A DNA stretch of 64,000 bases from Pseudonocardia terrae (GCF_021343995.1 NZ_JAJTTE010000011.1:1-64000), one strand, 5' to 3'; positions 15,746 through 24,448 are shown, numbered from the stretch's first letter. Program-made: numbers and translations. Notes: generated by a model not told the origin, from the letters alone.

Positions 15746-16747
15746 ATGCTCATCGGTGAGGTCGCCGAACGGTCCGGGATCAGCGCGCGGATGCTGCGCC
15801 ACTACGACTCGATCGGGCTCGTGTCGCCGACCGGGCGCACGCAGGGCGGGTACCGGCGGTACTCGGAGGAGGACGTCCGTCGCCTGTTCCACGTGGAAGG
15901 CCTCCGCTCGCTGGGGCTGAGCCTGCGGGACATCGCGGACGTCCTCACCGACCTGTCGTTCAGCCCGGCCGCGATGGTCGAGCAGCTCGTCGCCCGTACC
16001 CGCGATCGCCTCGCACGGGAGGAGGAGCTCCTGCGCCGACTCGGCCGGGTCCGGGCGACCGAGCCCGCCGAGTGGTCCGACGTGCTGCGCACCATCGGGC
16101 TGATGCGAGGGCTCGATGCCGGCGATCCCTCGGCACGTCAGCGCGTCGCCCTCTCGCTCTCCGGCGAGGGGGACCGCGACGCCGTGCCCCTCGCCGAGGC
16201 GGCGCTGAAGGAGTCCGACCCCAACGTCGCCGGCGCGCTCGACTGGGCCCTGGCCCGGACCGGGGACGGCGCGGTCCCGGTCCTGGCGGAGGCGCTGGAC
16301 TCGCCGATCGCTGCTCGGCGGCACCGTGCGCTCGCGGCTCTGGTGAAGATCGGCTCGCCGGACGCCTCCGCCGTGCTGGCCGACGCGTTCCGGCACCCCG
16401 ACCCGGTGGTGAGGGGACGCGCCACGCTCGTGCGCGCCTCCCGGGGCGCGGCGGACACCGTCCCCGCGCTCGTCGCCCTCGTCGTCGAGGGACGGGACGA
16501 CGTGGAGGCCGCCGACGCCCTCGGAGGGCTCGCGTCCCGGCACGGCCTGGCCGACGAGATCGCCGGCGCGATCGCGGGCGCACTGGCGGGCGCCACCGGC
16601 GCGGTCCGCCGACGACTGGCGTCCGCGCTCGCGGACGTCCCCGGACCACGGGCAGAGGCGATGCTGGCCGGCCTCGTCGACGATCCCGACCGCGGCGTGG
16701 CAGTCACCGCCTCGTTCCTGGTCCGGGCGCGCCGGTCCGACGGCTGA
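15746..16747 (+). CDS. MerR-family regulator fused to HEAT repeats
   Basis: A 333-residue protein. Residues 1-110 are a MerR winged helix and dimerisation helix (LIGEVAERSGISARMLRHYD, then GYRRYSEEDVRRL). Residues 120-330 are HEAT-type repeats (ALDWALARTGDGAVPVLAEA, then RHRALAALVKIG) in the place of a ligand domain. ATG 15746 has GGAGG nine bases upstream; GTG 15737 overlaps the previous stop and is an alternative. It probably controls its own operon through the dyad at 15038. The shared HEAT fold suggests the first protein could modulate this one (inference). Confidence 0.85.
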   Translation: MLIGEVAERSGISARMLRHYDSIGLVSPTGRTQGGYRRYSEEDVRRLFHVEGLRSLGLSLRDIADVLTDLSFSPAAMVEQLVARTRDRLAREEELLRRLGRVRATEPAEWSDVLRTIGLMRGLDAGDPSARQRVALSLSGEGDRDAVPLAEAALKESDPNVAGALDWALARTGDGAVPVLAEALDSPIAARRHRALAALVKIGSPDASAVLADAFRHPDPVVRGRATLVRASRGAADTVPALVALVVEGRDDVEAADALGGLASRHGLADEIAGAIAGALAGATGAVRRRLASALADVPGPRAEAMLAGLVDDPDRGVAVTASFLVRARRSDG

Positions 16748-16861
16748 GCGACCCGGTTCACCTGCGACGGAACCGCCCTTCCCGGCGTCTGGATCATGCG
16801 GTTCCGACAGCTCTGCCCGGTGTGACCGGTGGGCGGTGCGCGGGTCCCCCGGGCGGGTGCA

Positions 16862-16867
16862 TAGGGT
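16862..16867 (+). promoter_or_regulatory. -10 box of a leaderless promoter
   Basis: TAGGGT ends six bases before GTG 16874 and there is no ribosome binding site, so the following small gene is probably leaderless. Confidence 0.5.
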
Positions 16868-16873
16868 GTCTCG

Positions 16874-17089
16874 GTGCAGCTGACGGTGACGAGGCGGACC
16901 GGCGCCCGCGAGTGGACGTGGACCGTCGTCGACGAGGACGGCTTCGTCGTCTCGGGAACCGCCAACAGCCGCCGGCGGGCGCGGGACATCATCGCCTGGG
17001 TGCAGGCGGAGATGCACTACCCGCCCATGCTGCGGCCCCCGTCGGCGACCCGGCACCTGACCTTCAAGCTGCCGCTGATCGACGACTGA
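16874..17089 (+). CDS. Small hypothetical protein
   Basis: A 71-residue soluble protein, rich in beta strand at the N-terminus (EWTWTVVDEDGFVVSG) with a helix following (RRRARDIIAWVQAEM). I do not recognise the family. Codon use is typical of the neighbours and a leaderless promoter precedes it, which supports a real gene. Confidence 0.6.
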   Translation: MQLTVTRRTGAREWTWTVVDEDGFVVSGTANSRRRARDIIAWVQAEMHYPPMLRPPSATRHLTFKLPLIDD

Positions 17090-17276
17090 CGGTCCTCCCC
17101 GCTCGGCGCCGCACGGGGTTCACCCCCGCCTCGGTACGGCCCATCGGGGCGAGCGCGTACGTGCCGATCGTCGTGTCCCCGGTCCGGACGTGTGCGGGGG
17201 GTGCTCCGAGGCCTCCGAACCCGTACCGTCTGAACCGGCACCGCCACGCCTCGTGGCGTGCGAGGAGCTGGTCGCG

Positions 17277-17984
17277 ATGGGCGAGTGGAACGGCTCGCGG
17301 GACCCGCGGCCCGCCGCCGACCGACGGGACGTCGCGGCCTGCGCCCGGGACGACGCCGCCGAGCTGCGGGACCACGCCTCCCACGAGCGCGACGCCGAGG
17401 CCGACCGGCGGGACGGCCGGGCCGGGACCCGCGACGTGCAGGCGGCGGGCCGGGTGCAGGGAGTGCTGACCCGCCTGTGGGAGATCCGGCGGGACCTCCT
17501 GGAGTCGATGGACCGGCTGGCCAGTGCGGAGCAGGCGTGCGACGACGGGACCGGCCCGTCCCGTTCGGCCGAGCACGCCGCGGCCTGGCGGCGGGACCGG
17601 AACAAGGTCGACGTCCTCCTCGACGAGGCGATCGCCCTCGTGGCGCACAGCGAGTTCGCGTGGCAGGAGGCCGCAGGTGACCGGCGGGCGTCGGCTCGGG
17701 ACCGGACCGCCGCCGCACAGGACCGCCAGGACTCCGCCGTGGATCGTGAGGGGTCGGCGGCAGATCGGGAACAGGCGGCGGTCGACCGGGAGCAGGTGGA
17801 CGCCCGCACGGAGGCCGAGGCCGAGGCCGCGGCCGCGCGTCGCGGGAGCGTGGCGGCCCACGCCTGCATGGTGGAGGTGACGACGGCGGTGGCCCGGGCC
17901 GTTCGGGGTAGCGAAGAACAGATCGCGCAGAGCCGGGCCGTGCTGACCCGCACACAGCAGCGGTCGAGGGGACGCCGGCGCTGA
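17277..17984 (+). CDS. Charged RD-repeat protein, hypothetical
   Basis: A 235-residue protein dominated by Arg/Asp-rich repeats. Residues 10-60 carry the series ADRRD, CARDD, ERDAEADRRD and TRD. Residues 130-190 carry a second series (SARDRT, AQDRQDSAVDRE, ADREQAAVDREQ). Between them is a helical segment. Such proteins are predicted to be extended charged helices. Actinomycetes encode many of them and no function is established. ATG 17277 has GAGGAG upstream; the frame is open to 17190. Confidence 0.65.
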   Translation: MGEWNGSRDPRPAADRRDVAACARDDAAELRDHASHERDAEADRRDGRAGTRDVQAAGRVQGVLTRLWEIRRDLLESMDRLASAEQACDDGTGPSRSAEHAAAWRRDRNKVDVLLDEAIALVAHSEFAWQEAAGDRRASARDRTAAAQDRQDSAVDREGSAADREQAAVDREQVDARTEAEAEAAAARRGSVAAHACMVEVTTAVARAVRGSEEQIAQSRAVLTRTQQRSRGRRR

Positions 17985-18062
17985 ATGGCCCGCGACGGCG
18001 GAGGTACCCGGGGAAGGGGGCCGTGCGGTCGGGCCGCCACAGAAGGTGCGGAGGAGGTTGCG

Positions 18063-18368
18063 ATGGACGGTGACGAGGGGCAGGCGGAGCGGGGCGCCTC
18101 GCTGAGACGGCAGACGGACCGGCTGCGGGCGCAGGGGGAACGCGTCGCGGCGCAGGTGGCGGCGCTCGCCGAGCAGCGGGCGAGCGTCGAGGACGCCGTG
18201 GCGTCGACGTTGGACCACACGGCCGAGGTGCGGCCGGCCGACGCCTCCCGGCTTCGTGACCTCGCCGCGCACGCCCGCGAGTCGGCCCGGCACGAGCGCG
18301 AGGAGGCCCTGCGCTGGGCGCGGTACGGGCAGTCGGAGGACACCGCCGACACGCCGTCGTCATCCTGA
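18063..18368 (+). CDS. Small coiled-coil protein, hypothetical
   Basis: A 101-residue helical protein with a heptad region (LRRQTDRLRAQGERVAAQVA, then LAEQRASVEDAV) and a His/Ala-rich second helix (LRDLAAHARESARHEREEAL) that recalls the Ala/His helices of the coiled-coil paralogues upstream. ATG 18063 has an excellent GGAGGAGG ribosome binding site. It lies 78 bases after the RD-repeat gene and may share its transcript. Confidence 0.65.
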   Translation: MDGDEGQAERGASLRRQTDRLRAQGERVAAQVAALAEQRASVEDAVASTLDHTAEVRPADASRLRDLAAHARESARHEREEALRWARYGQSEDTADTPSSS

Positions 18369-18501
18369 CCGTCCTGACGGTCCGGTGGGCCGGCGGGGTG
18401 CCTCGGATGGCCGTTGCGGGACCGTCCGTCCCGGGGCGACACTCACCCCCTTGCCGGACCGCATCGGAGGCCACGGTGGGCGCGACTGGCGGGGGTGCGC
18501 C

Positions 18502-18864
18502 GTGGAAGCGTGGGAGAGGTCCTTGCCGGGAGGCCTGCTGCTGATGGTGCAGCGCGCCCCGGTCGCCGTGGTGGCGTTGACGGGCGAGATCGACCTGGCC
18601 AACTGCCCGGAGCTCGAGGTCGTGGTGGCCCGCCTCGCGGCGGATCCCGGGATCGAGCGGGTGATCGTCGATCTGACGAGCGTCGGGTTCCTCGCGGCGT
18701 GCGGGGTGCGCTGCCTGGTGGGGCTGCGGATGCGGCTGGCCGCGAAAGGCCACACCCTGCAGCTGGTGGTGTCGCCGGACGCGGGCCCGGTGCGGCGGGT
18801 GCTCGCGCTGATCGACGGGTTCGACATCGCCGACTCGCTGGTGGAGGCCGGCGCGGTCGGCTGA
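18502..18864 (+). CDS. STAS-domain protein lacking the phosphorylatable serine
   Basis: A 120-residue anti-sigma-factor-antagonist fold. It has the STAS pattern VVALTGEIDLANCPEL, then RVIVDLTSVGFLAACGVRCL. In SpoIIAA/RsbV proteins the segment reads DSSG and a serine is phosphorylated. Here it reads AACG, so neither serine is present and kinase control in the usual way is not possible. It could be a constitutively active antagonist or serve another signalling role. GTG 18502 follows GGCGGGGGTG. Confidence 0.8.
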   Translation: MEAWERSLPGGLLLMVQRAPVAVVALTGEIDLANCPELEVVVARLAADPGIERVIVDLTSVGFLAACGVRCLVGLRMRLAAKGHTLQLVVSPDAGPVRRVLALIDGFDIADSLVEAGAVG

Positions 18865-18883
18865 CGCAGCGCACGGTCCGGGG

Positions 18884-19564
18884 TCAGGTCCCCGCGACCG
18901 TGTCCAGTCCCGTGGCGAGGTGGGCCAGGGCCTCGTCGACCTCCCGACGCAGCACGGCGAGGGGTGGCGCGTCGTCGGGGTCGGTGGCGTGGCCGAGCCA
19001 GCGGTCGAGGACGACCCGCAGCGCGGCCAGCGCCGCCGCCGCGCAGAGCTGCGGGTAGATCGACGTCGGGCCGCCCTCCACCGCCGGCGGCCCGACGCGG
19101 TCGGCGACGGCCCGGGCGAGCGCCTGCTCCTGCGCCGTGAGCACCGCCATCTGCTGCGGCATCAGCGAGGGACTCTCCCGCATGAGGCGCAACGCACGGA
19201 GGTGGTCACGGCCTGCGGCGTCGTGCCGGTCCATCACCACGAGGACCGCCTCGCGCAGCGCCTGCAGGACGGACTCCGCGGCCGGCCGGGCCCGGAACTC
19301 GACGACGAGCGCCTCCGCCCCGGCCGCCGCGGCCGCGACGACCGCCTCCTCCTTGCTGGAGTAGTGGTTGAAGAAGGTGCGCAGGGCGATGTCCGCCTCG
19401 GTGGCGATCTGCTCGACGGTGATGTTCTCGACGCCGTGCCGGACCGCCAGCCGCAACGCCGCGTCACGCACGGCCGCACGGGTGGCGAGCTTCTTGCGCT
19501 CCCGGCGGCCCACTTCGGGGAGCGCGGCGGCGACGGGTGGTGTGGGCGGAGCCGTCCCTGCCAT
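18884..19564 (-). CDS. TetR-family regulator
   Basis: A 226-residue regulator with an N-terminal TetR helix-turn-helix at about residues 20-65 (TRAAVRDAALRLAVRHGVEN, then EADIALRTFFNHYSSKEEAV) and a helical ligand domain. ATG 19564 has GAGGGGG upstream; upstream ATGs in frame are less well placed. It lies on the same strand 94 bases after the P450 gene and may be co-transcribed with it. This makes it the prime candidate to bind the double palindrome in front of that gene (inference). Confidence 0.88.
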   Translation of the reverse strand: MAGTAPPTPPVAAALPEVGRRERKKLATRAAVRDAALRLAVRHGVENITVEQIATEADIALRTFFNHYSSKEEAVVAAAAAGAEALVVEFRARPAAESVLQALREAVLVVMDRHDAAGRDHLRALRLMRESPSLMPQQMAVLTAQEQALARAVADRVGPPAVEGGPTSIYPQLCAAAALAALRVVLDRWLGHATDPDDAPPLAVLRREVDEALAHLATGLDTVAGT

Positions 19565-19658
19565 CACGTTCCCCCTCGCCGGCCCGTCGTCGTGGCGGCC
19601 CATTATGACGGCGGGCCCGGGGCGGCCGGGCAGGCCGATCATCCGCAGCGAGGCCCGG

Positions 19659-21029
19659 TCAGGCCCAGGTCACCGGCAGCGAGTGCACGCCGAAGATCAG
19701 CATGTCGTTGCGCAGCGGCACCTCCTCGGCCTTCGCGGCGAGCCGCAGGTTCGGCAGCCGTGCGACCAGCTCGCCGAAGCCCACCCGCATCTCGATGCGA
19801 GCCAGCTGCTGGCCGAGGCACTGGTGGATGCCGTGGCCGAAGGCCAGGTGCGGGGCACGCTCGCGGCCGAGGTCGAGCCGGTCGGGGTCGCTCCAGTGCC
19901 GCGTGTCGCGGTTCACCTCCGGGGTCGTTACGACGACGGAGGACCCCGCCGGGATCTCGACGCCGCCGACCGTCACGGTCTCCGTGGCGATCCGGCTGAC
20001 GCCGAGCTGGATGATGCTCAGGTAGCGCAGCAGCTCCTCGACCGCGGTGTCGATCAGGGCGGGGTCGGCGCGCAGCGCCGCGAGCTGCTCGGGGTTCTCC
20101 AGCAGCGCGAACGTGCCCAGGGCCAGCATGTTCGCCGTGGTCTCGTGCCCGGCGCCGAGCAGCACGAGGGCGACGTCGACCAGCTGCGCGTCGGTGAGCG
20201 GCGGGTCCGCCTCGTGGATCAGGCCGGAGAGGATGTCGTCCGCCGGGGCGGCCCGCTTGGCGGCCACGAGCCCGGAGATGAACCGGTAGAGCTCACCGCC
20301 CGCGCGGGCGCGCTCCTCGGGCGTGGAGGTGGAGTTCAGTGCGACGGCGGTGTTCTCCTGGAACGGCGCACGGTCGGCGTAGTCGACGCCGAGCAGCTCG
20401 CAGATCAGCAGCGACGGCAGCGGCAGCGCGTAGGCGGGGACCAGGTCCGCTTCGGTCCCGGCCGCCCGCATCGCCTCGATGTGCTCGACGGCGATCTCGG
20501 TGACCCGCTCCTCGAGGGCCTTCATCCGGCGCACGGTGAACTGCCCGGTGAGCAGCCGCCGCAGCCGGGTGTGCTCCGGCGGGTCCATGAAGACGAACAT
20601 CCCGTCCGTGCGGGCCTCGATCGGGGCCGGGCAGAGCGGCTCGCCCCGCTCGGCTGCCGCGGCCTGCGCGGCGACCTCGTGCGGCTGCATCCGGGTGGCG
20701 TCGCGGTAGCGGACCCGGTCAGAGCTGAACCGGCGGTCCGCCAGCACCGCGCGGGCCTCCTCGAAGCCGGTCACCAGCCACGCCTGCGCGCCGTTGAGCA
20801 GCGGCAACGGCTGCACCGCGCCCTCGCCGCGGCGGCGCTCCAGGCCGGGGGCGGGCTCGAAGGGGCACTCGGCGCGGCGCTCCAGCATGTCCGCCGGCAT
20901 CAGCCGGGTCATCGCGGTGGGGGAGCTCTCCGTGGCCGCCGAGACGGCCGCGGGGTCGGCGGGGTCGGCGGCGGCACCGTCGGTGGCGGGGATGGCGGCG
21001 GCGGTGTCCTGCTCGCTCGGGGCACTCAT
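19659..21029 (-). CDS. Cytochrome P450
   Basis: A 456-residue soluble bacterial P450. The I-helix oxygen-activation motif is AGHETT, the ExxR motif is EELLR, and the heme-binding loop is FGHGIHQCLG with the thiolate cysteine. The N-terminal 40 residues are low-complexity Ala/Asp/Pro. It resembles soluble actinobacterial monooxygenases of the CYP105/107 kind. No ferredoxin or reductase gene is nearby, so electron partners are supplied elsewhere. ATG 21029 has only a weak ribosome binding site. A tandem palindromic operator lies 70-100 bases upstream. Confidence 0.93.
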   Translation of the reverse strand: MSAPSEQDTAAAIPATDGAAADPADPAAVSAATESSPTAMTRLMPADMLERRAECPFEPAPGLERRRGEGAVQPLPLLNGAQAWLVTGFEEARAVLADRRFSSDRVRYRDATRMQPHEVAAQAAAAERGEPLCPAPIEARTDGMFVFMDPPEHTRLRRLLTGQFTVRRMKALEERVTEIAVEHIEAMRAAGTEADLVPAYALPLPSLLICELLGVDYADRAPFQENTAVALNSTSTPEERARAGGELYRFISGLVAAKRAAPADDILSGLIHEADPPLTDAQLVDVALVLLGAGHETTANMLALGTFALLENPEQLAALRADPALIDTAVEELLRYLSIIQLGVSRIATETVTVGGVEIPAGSSVVVTTPEVNRDTRHWSDPDRLDLGRERAPHLAFGHGIHQCLGQQLARIEMRVGFGELVARLPNLRLAAKAEEVPLRNDMLIFGVHSLPVTWA

Positions 21030-21099
21030 GGGCGCGTCCTGTTCCCGGGTGCCGCCGGGCGGCACCCGTCGTCCGGGTGACCCCAGGTTACCCACGAGG

Positions 21100-21131
21100 A
21101 TGCACGTCGTGCATTGATGCACGTGGTGCAT
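21100..21131. promoter_or_regulatory. Double palindromic operator upstream of the P450 gene
   Basis: Two near-identical 15-bp dyads, ATGCACGTCGTGCAT (21100-21114) and ATGCACGTGGTGCAT (21117-21131), each ATGCAC-N3-GTGCAT, have centres 17 bp apart. They sit between the P450 gene and the divergent PucR-like gene. Spacing and size suit a TetR dimer pair binding cooperatively. The TetR gene at 18884 is the likely source. Confidence 0.75.
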
Positions 21132-21325
21132 TGATCGCGGACTCTTCCGGACGGTGGCGCGGCGGCCGGCGTACTTCCCCTACCCCGGCCGCCGCGCGCC
21201 CGCCGACGGTAGCAGAAGCTCGAACATCAGTTCGAGTCGACGTGGCGCGGACCGCGCCGGGCCGGTCCGGCATCCTGACGCCCGGCGGCGGGCCGTGGCG
21301 ACCCGGCGGGAAGGTGGAGGCGCGG

Positions 21326-22552
21326 ATGGCGGAGAGCGGGGGACGCCGGGCCGGGGCGGACCTGCAGGCCGTCGTCGACGAGCTGGCCGACGAGCTGGGC
21401 CGCTCGGTGGTCGTGAACGACCCGGTCGTGCGGATGCTCGTCACCAGCCGGCACTTCGGCGACGAGGACGAGGTGCGGGTCCGGGCCGTCCTGCAGCGCG
21501 ACGCCGGCGCGGACGTCGCCCGGCACGTCCTGGACCAGGGGGTCGCCGGGTGGTCCCGGGCGGGCGTCGTGCCGGAGCGGCCGGACCTGGGGCTGCGGGC
21601 ACGGCTGTGCGTCCCGATGCGGCACGCCGGCGAGCTCCTGGGCCTGCTCATGGTGATCGACGCCGACCGGAGCCTCGCCGGGTCGCAGGTCCGGCGCATC
21701 GAGGAGGTCGCGGCGGCCGCGGCGGCGCTGCTGGCCCGCGACGAGGAGTCCGAGGAGGACCGCGCCGGGCGCGACCGACTCGTCGCCCGCTTGCTCGGCG
21801 ACGACGTCGCCGACCGCGACGCGGCCGTGTCCACCGCCGAGTCCGCGGGGCTGCCGGCCGACGTGGCGCAGGCCGTCGTGACCGTGCTGCTCGCACCCGG
21901 TTCCGCGCGCCCGGAGGTGGCGACGGCGCTGCGCGTGGTGCTCGACTCCGCCGCCCACCGCCACCCGCACCGCTCGCTCGCGGCGCTCGCCCCGGGCGGC
22001 GGCACGCTGCTCCAGGTCGGCGCCCACCTCGATCCCACCGAGGTCGTCGGCACGGCCGAGCGGATGGTCGCGGCCGCGGGCCGGCTCCTCGGTGGCCCGG
22101 ACGGGGCGGGTGGGGTCGTGGCGGGTGTGGGCGAGGTCGTGCCCGGCCTGCGCGCGGCGTTCCGTTCCGGCAGGCAGGCCCGGGCGGCGGCCCGCGGCGC
22201 CCGTGCGGTGCGGGGGCTGGGCCCGGTCGCGCGCTGGGAGGCGTTGGGCCCCTACGCGTTCCTGCTGCAGCTGCCCGACGACGTGCTGGGGCCGGACCTG
22301 GTCCCCGAGCCCGTGGGGCGCCTGCTCCGGCACCGGAGTGCGGCACGGCTGGTGGCGACGCTGCGCGCCTTCCTCGACCACGGCGGCTCGATGCCCCGCA
22401 CGGCCGAGGCGCTGCACCTGCACCGCACCTCGCTCTACTACCGGCTCGAGCGGATCACCGAGATCACCGGGCTGGACCTGCAGGACGGCGGCAACCGGCT
22501 GCTTTTGCACACGGGGCTGCTGGTCGCCGAGCTGACCGGGCCCGACGGCTGA
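21326..22552 (+). CDS. PucR/CdaR-like regulator with GAF-like sensor
   Basis: A 408-residue regulator. The N-terminal half has a GAF-like fold (about residues 15-145, with LCVPMRHAGELLGLLMVIDA). The C-terminal 60 residues are the PucR/CdaR helix-turn-helix (HGGSMPRTAEALHLHRTSLY, then RLERITEITGLDL). Proteins of this type sense small metabolites and activate catabolic genes. ATG 21326 has GGTGGAGG upstream. It is divergent from the P450 gene and upstream of the SDR and hydrolase genes, which may be its targets. Confidence 0.82.
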   Translation: MAESGGRRAGADLQAVVDELADELGRSVVVNDPVVRMLVTSRHFGDEDEVRVRAVLQRDAGADVARHVLDQGVAGWSRAGVVPERPDLGLRARLCVPMRHAGELLGLLMVIDADRSLAGSQVRRIEEVAAAAAALLARDEESEEDRAGRDRLVARLLGDDVADRDAAVSTAESAGLPADVAQAVVTVLLAPGSARPEVATALRVVLDSAAHRHPHRSLAALAPGGGTLLQVGAHLDPTEVVGTAERMVAAAGRLLGGPDGAGGVVAGVGEVVPGLRAAFRSGRQARAAARGARAVRGLGPVARWEALGPYAFLLQLPDDVLGPDLVPEPVGRLLRHRSAARLVATLRAFLDHGGSMPRTAEALHLHRTSLYYRLERITEITGLDLQDGGNRLLLHTGLLVAELTGPDG

Positions 22553-22686
22553 TCTTCCTACGGACCGTGGAATTCGGCGGCGTGAGTTCCGGCGCCCGTC
22601 CGTAGCGGGCGGTGCGGCGGCGCCGCGAGACTCGTCCGGAGCGGGCCCGCCCCCGGGGCCCGGCACGCGAGGAGGCGGCGACAGCG

Positions 22687-23556
22687 ATGACGGTGCACGG
22701 GACCGGACCGGTCGGATCACCTCGACTGGCCGGTCGGACGGCGCTCGTGCTCGGCGGTGGGCACGGGAGCCCCGAGAACGGCACCGACGGCGCCGTCGGC
22801 GCTGTGGACACCCTCGCCACCGTGGACACCGTCGGCATCGGGTTCGCCACCGCGACGACGTTCGCCCGGCACGGGGCCGCGACCGTCGTCGTCGACCGGG
22901 ACGCCGACGCCGCCGCCCGGACCGTCGAGGAGATCCGGCGGTGCGGCGGCACGGGCCACGGCGTCGTCGCCGACGCGACCGACCCGGACCAGGTCGGGGC
23001 GGCGGTGGCAGAGACCCTGCGGCTGACCGGCCGGCTCGACGTGGTGCACAACAACGTGGGCGTGACCTGTCTCGGCGGGCCCGAGGAGCTCACCCTCGAC
23101 CAGTGGCGGGCCACCCTCGCCGTCAACCTGGACAGTGTCTTCCTCAGTGCCCAGAAGACGATCCCGCACCTGCTGCGGCACGGCGGCGCGATCGTGAACG
23201 TCTCGTCGACGGCCTCGATCCGCTGGACCGGCTACCCCTATCCCGCCTACGCGGCCGCGAAGGCCGCCGTCAACCAGCTGACCCGCAGCCTGGCCGTGCA
23301 GTACGCCGACCGCGGGATCCGGGTGAACGCGATCCTCGCGGGATTGATCGACACTCCGCTCGTGTACCGCCAGCTCGCCGGCGGCCGGACGGTCGCCGAC
23401 GTCCGGGCCGAGCGTGCGGCGCTGAGCCCGACCGGCGCGATGGGCAGCCCCTACGACATCGCCCACGCCGCCCTGTTCCTCGCCTCGGACGAGGCCGCCT
23501 ACATCACCGGCACGCTGCTCCCCGTCGACGGCGGGCTGCACGTCCGGGCCGCCTGA
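22687..23556 (+). CDS. SDR-family oxidoreductase with an insertion in the nucleotide-binding loop
   Basis: A 289-residue classical short-chain dehydrogenase/reductase with the catalytic YAAAK (YxxxK) and upstream SS, the NNVG motif and the C-terminal GTLLPVDGG. The cofactor loop, normally TGxxxGIG, is split here. After LVLGGGHGSPENG comes about 20 residues rich in Thr, Val, Asp and Ala, and only then GIGFATAT. The insertion is in frame, so the gene is intact. It may alter cofactor binding. The next gene, an alpha/beta hydrolase, follows after 49 bases, suggesting one operon. Confidence 0.88.
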   Translation: MTVHGTGPVGSPRLAGRTALVLGGGHGSPENGTDGAVGAVDTLATVDTVGIGFATATTFARHGAATVVVDRDADAAARTVEEIRRCGGTGHGVVADATDPDQVGAAVAETLRLTGRLDVVHNNVGVTCLGGPEELTLDQWRATLAVNLDSVFLSAQKTIPHLLRHGGAIVNVSSTASIRWTGYPYPAYAAAKAAVNQLTRSLAVQYADRGIRVNAILAGLIDTPLVYRQLAGGRTVADVRAERAALSPTGAMGSPYDIAHAALFLASDEAAYITGTLLPVDGGLHVRAA

Positions 23557-23605
23557 CCCCCGCCACCGAGGCCCTGGCCCTCCCTCACCGCTGCAGGAGC
23601 GACCC

Positions 23606-24448
23606 ATGAGCACCTTCCGCACGTCCGACGGCGTCGAGCTGGCCTACCGCGACACGGGGCCGGCCGGGGACGCCCCGCCGCTGGTGATGCTGCACGGCTG
23701 GGGGCAGACCCAGGCGATGTTCCGCCACCAGGTCGAGGACCTCGCCCCGCGGCGCCGGGTCGTGACGCTCGACCAGCGCGGGCACGGCACGTCGGAGAAG
23801 CCGCACCACGGCTACCGGATCGCCCGCCTCGCCCGCGACGCCCACGAGCTGCTCGACCACCTCGGTGTCGACCGCGCCGACGTCCTGGGCTGGTCGATGG
23901 GCGTGTCCGTGTGGTGGAGCTTCGTCGACCAGTACGGCACCGGCCGCATCCGCCGGTTCGTGGCCGTCGACCAGCCGGCCGCGGTCGCCGCCGTCCCGTG
24001 GATGTCCCCGCAGGCGCAGGCCGACAGCGGCGCGATCTTCGACGTGGCCGCCCTGCTGTCGCTGTGCGAGGCGCTGCACGGGCCCGAGGGGGCCAAGGCC
24101 ACCGCGGAGTTCGTGCGCGGCATGTTCAGCGGCGACGTGGACCCGGAGCTGTGGGCGTTCGTCGAGGAGCAGATCGCGCTCACGCCGCCGTACGCCGGCG
24201 TCCCGCTGCTGTGGGACCACTGCGCGCAGGACTGGCGCGACGTCCTGCCCCGCCTCGACCGGCCCACCCTCGTGATCGGCTGCGAGGGCAGCCACGTCGA
24301 CCCGGCCTCGCAGCGCTACATCGCCGACCGCGTCCCCGGCGCCGAGCTGCACGTCTTCCCCCGCGAGATCGCGAGCTCGCACTTCCCGTTCCTGCAGAAC
24401 CCGGCCGCGTTCGACGAGGTCGTGGAGACGTTCCTCGACCGGCCCTGA
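23606..24448 (+). CDS. Alpha/beta hydrolase
   Basis: A 280-residue alpha/beta-hydrolase. The oxyanion-hole HGWG is near residue 30, the nucleophile elbow is GWSMG at about residue 97, and a catalytic histidine is plausible in SSHFPF near the C-terminus. It resembles esterases, lactonases and cofactor-free haloperoxidase-type enzymes; the substrate is unknown. ATG 23606 follows CAGGAGCGACC. It is probably co-transcribed with the SDR gene. Confidence 0.9.
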   Translation: MSTFRTSDGVELAYRDTGPAGDAPPLVMLHGWGQTQAMFRHQVEDLAPRRRVVTLDQRGHGTSEKPHHGYRIARLARDAHELLDHLGVDRADVLGWSMGVSVWWSFVDQYGTGRIRRFVAVDQPAAVAAVPWMSPQAQADSGAIFDVAALLSLCEALHGPEGAKATAEFVRGMFSGDVDPELWAFVEEQIALTPPYAGVPLLWDHCAQDWRDVLPRLDRPTLVIGCEGSHVDPASQRYIADRVPGAELHVFPREIASSHFPFLQNPAAFDEVVETFLDRP

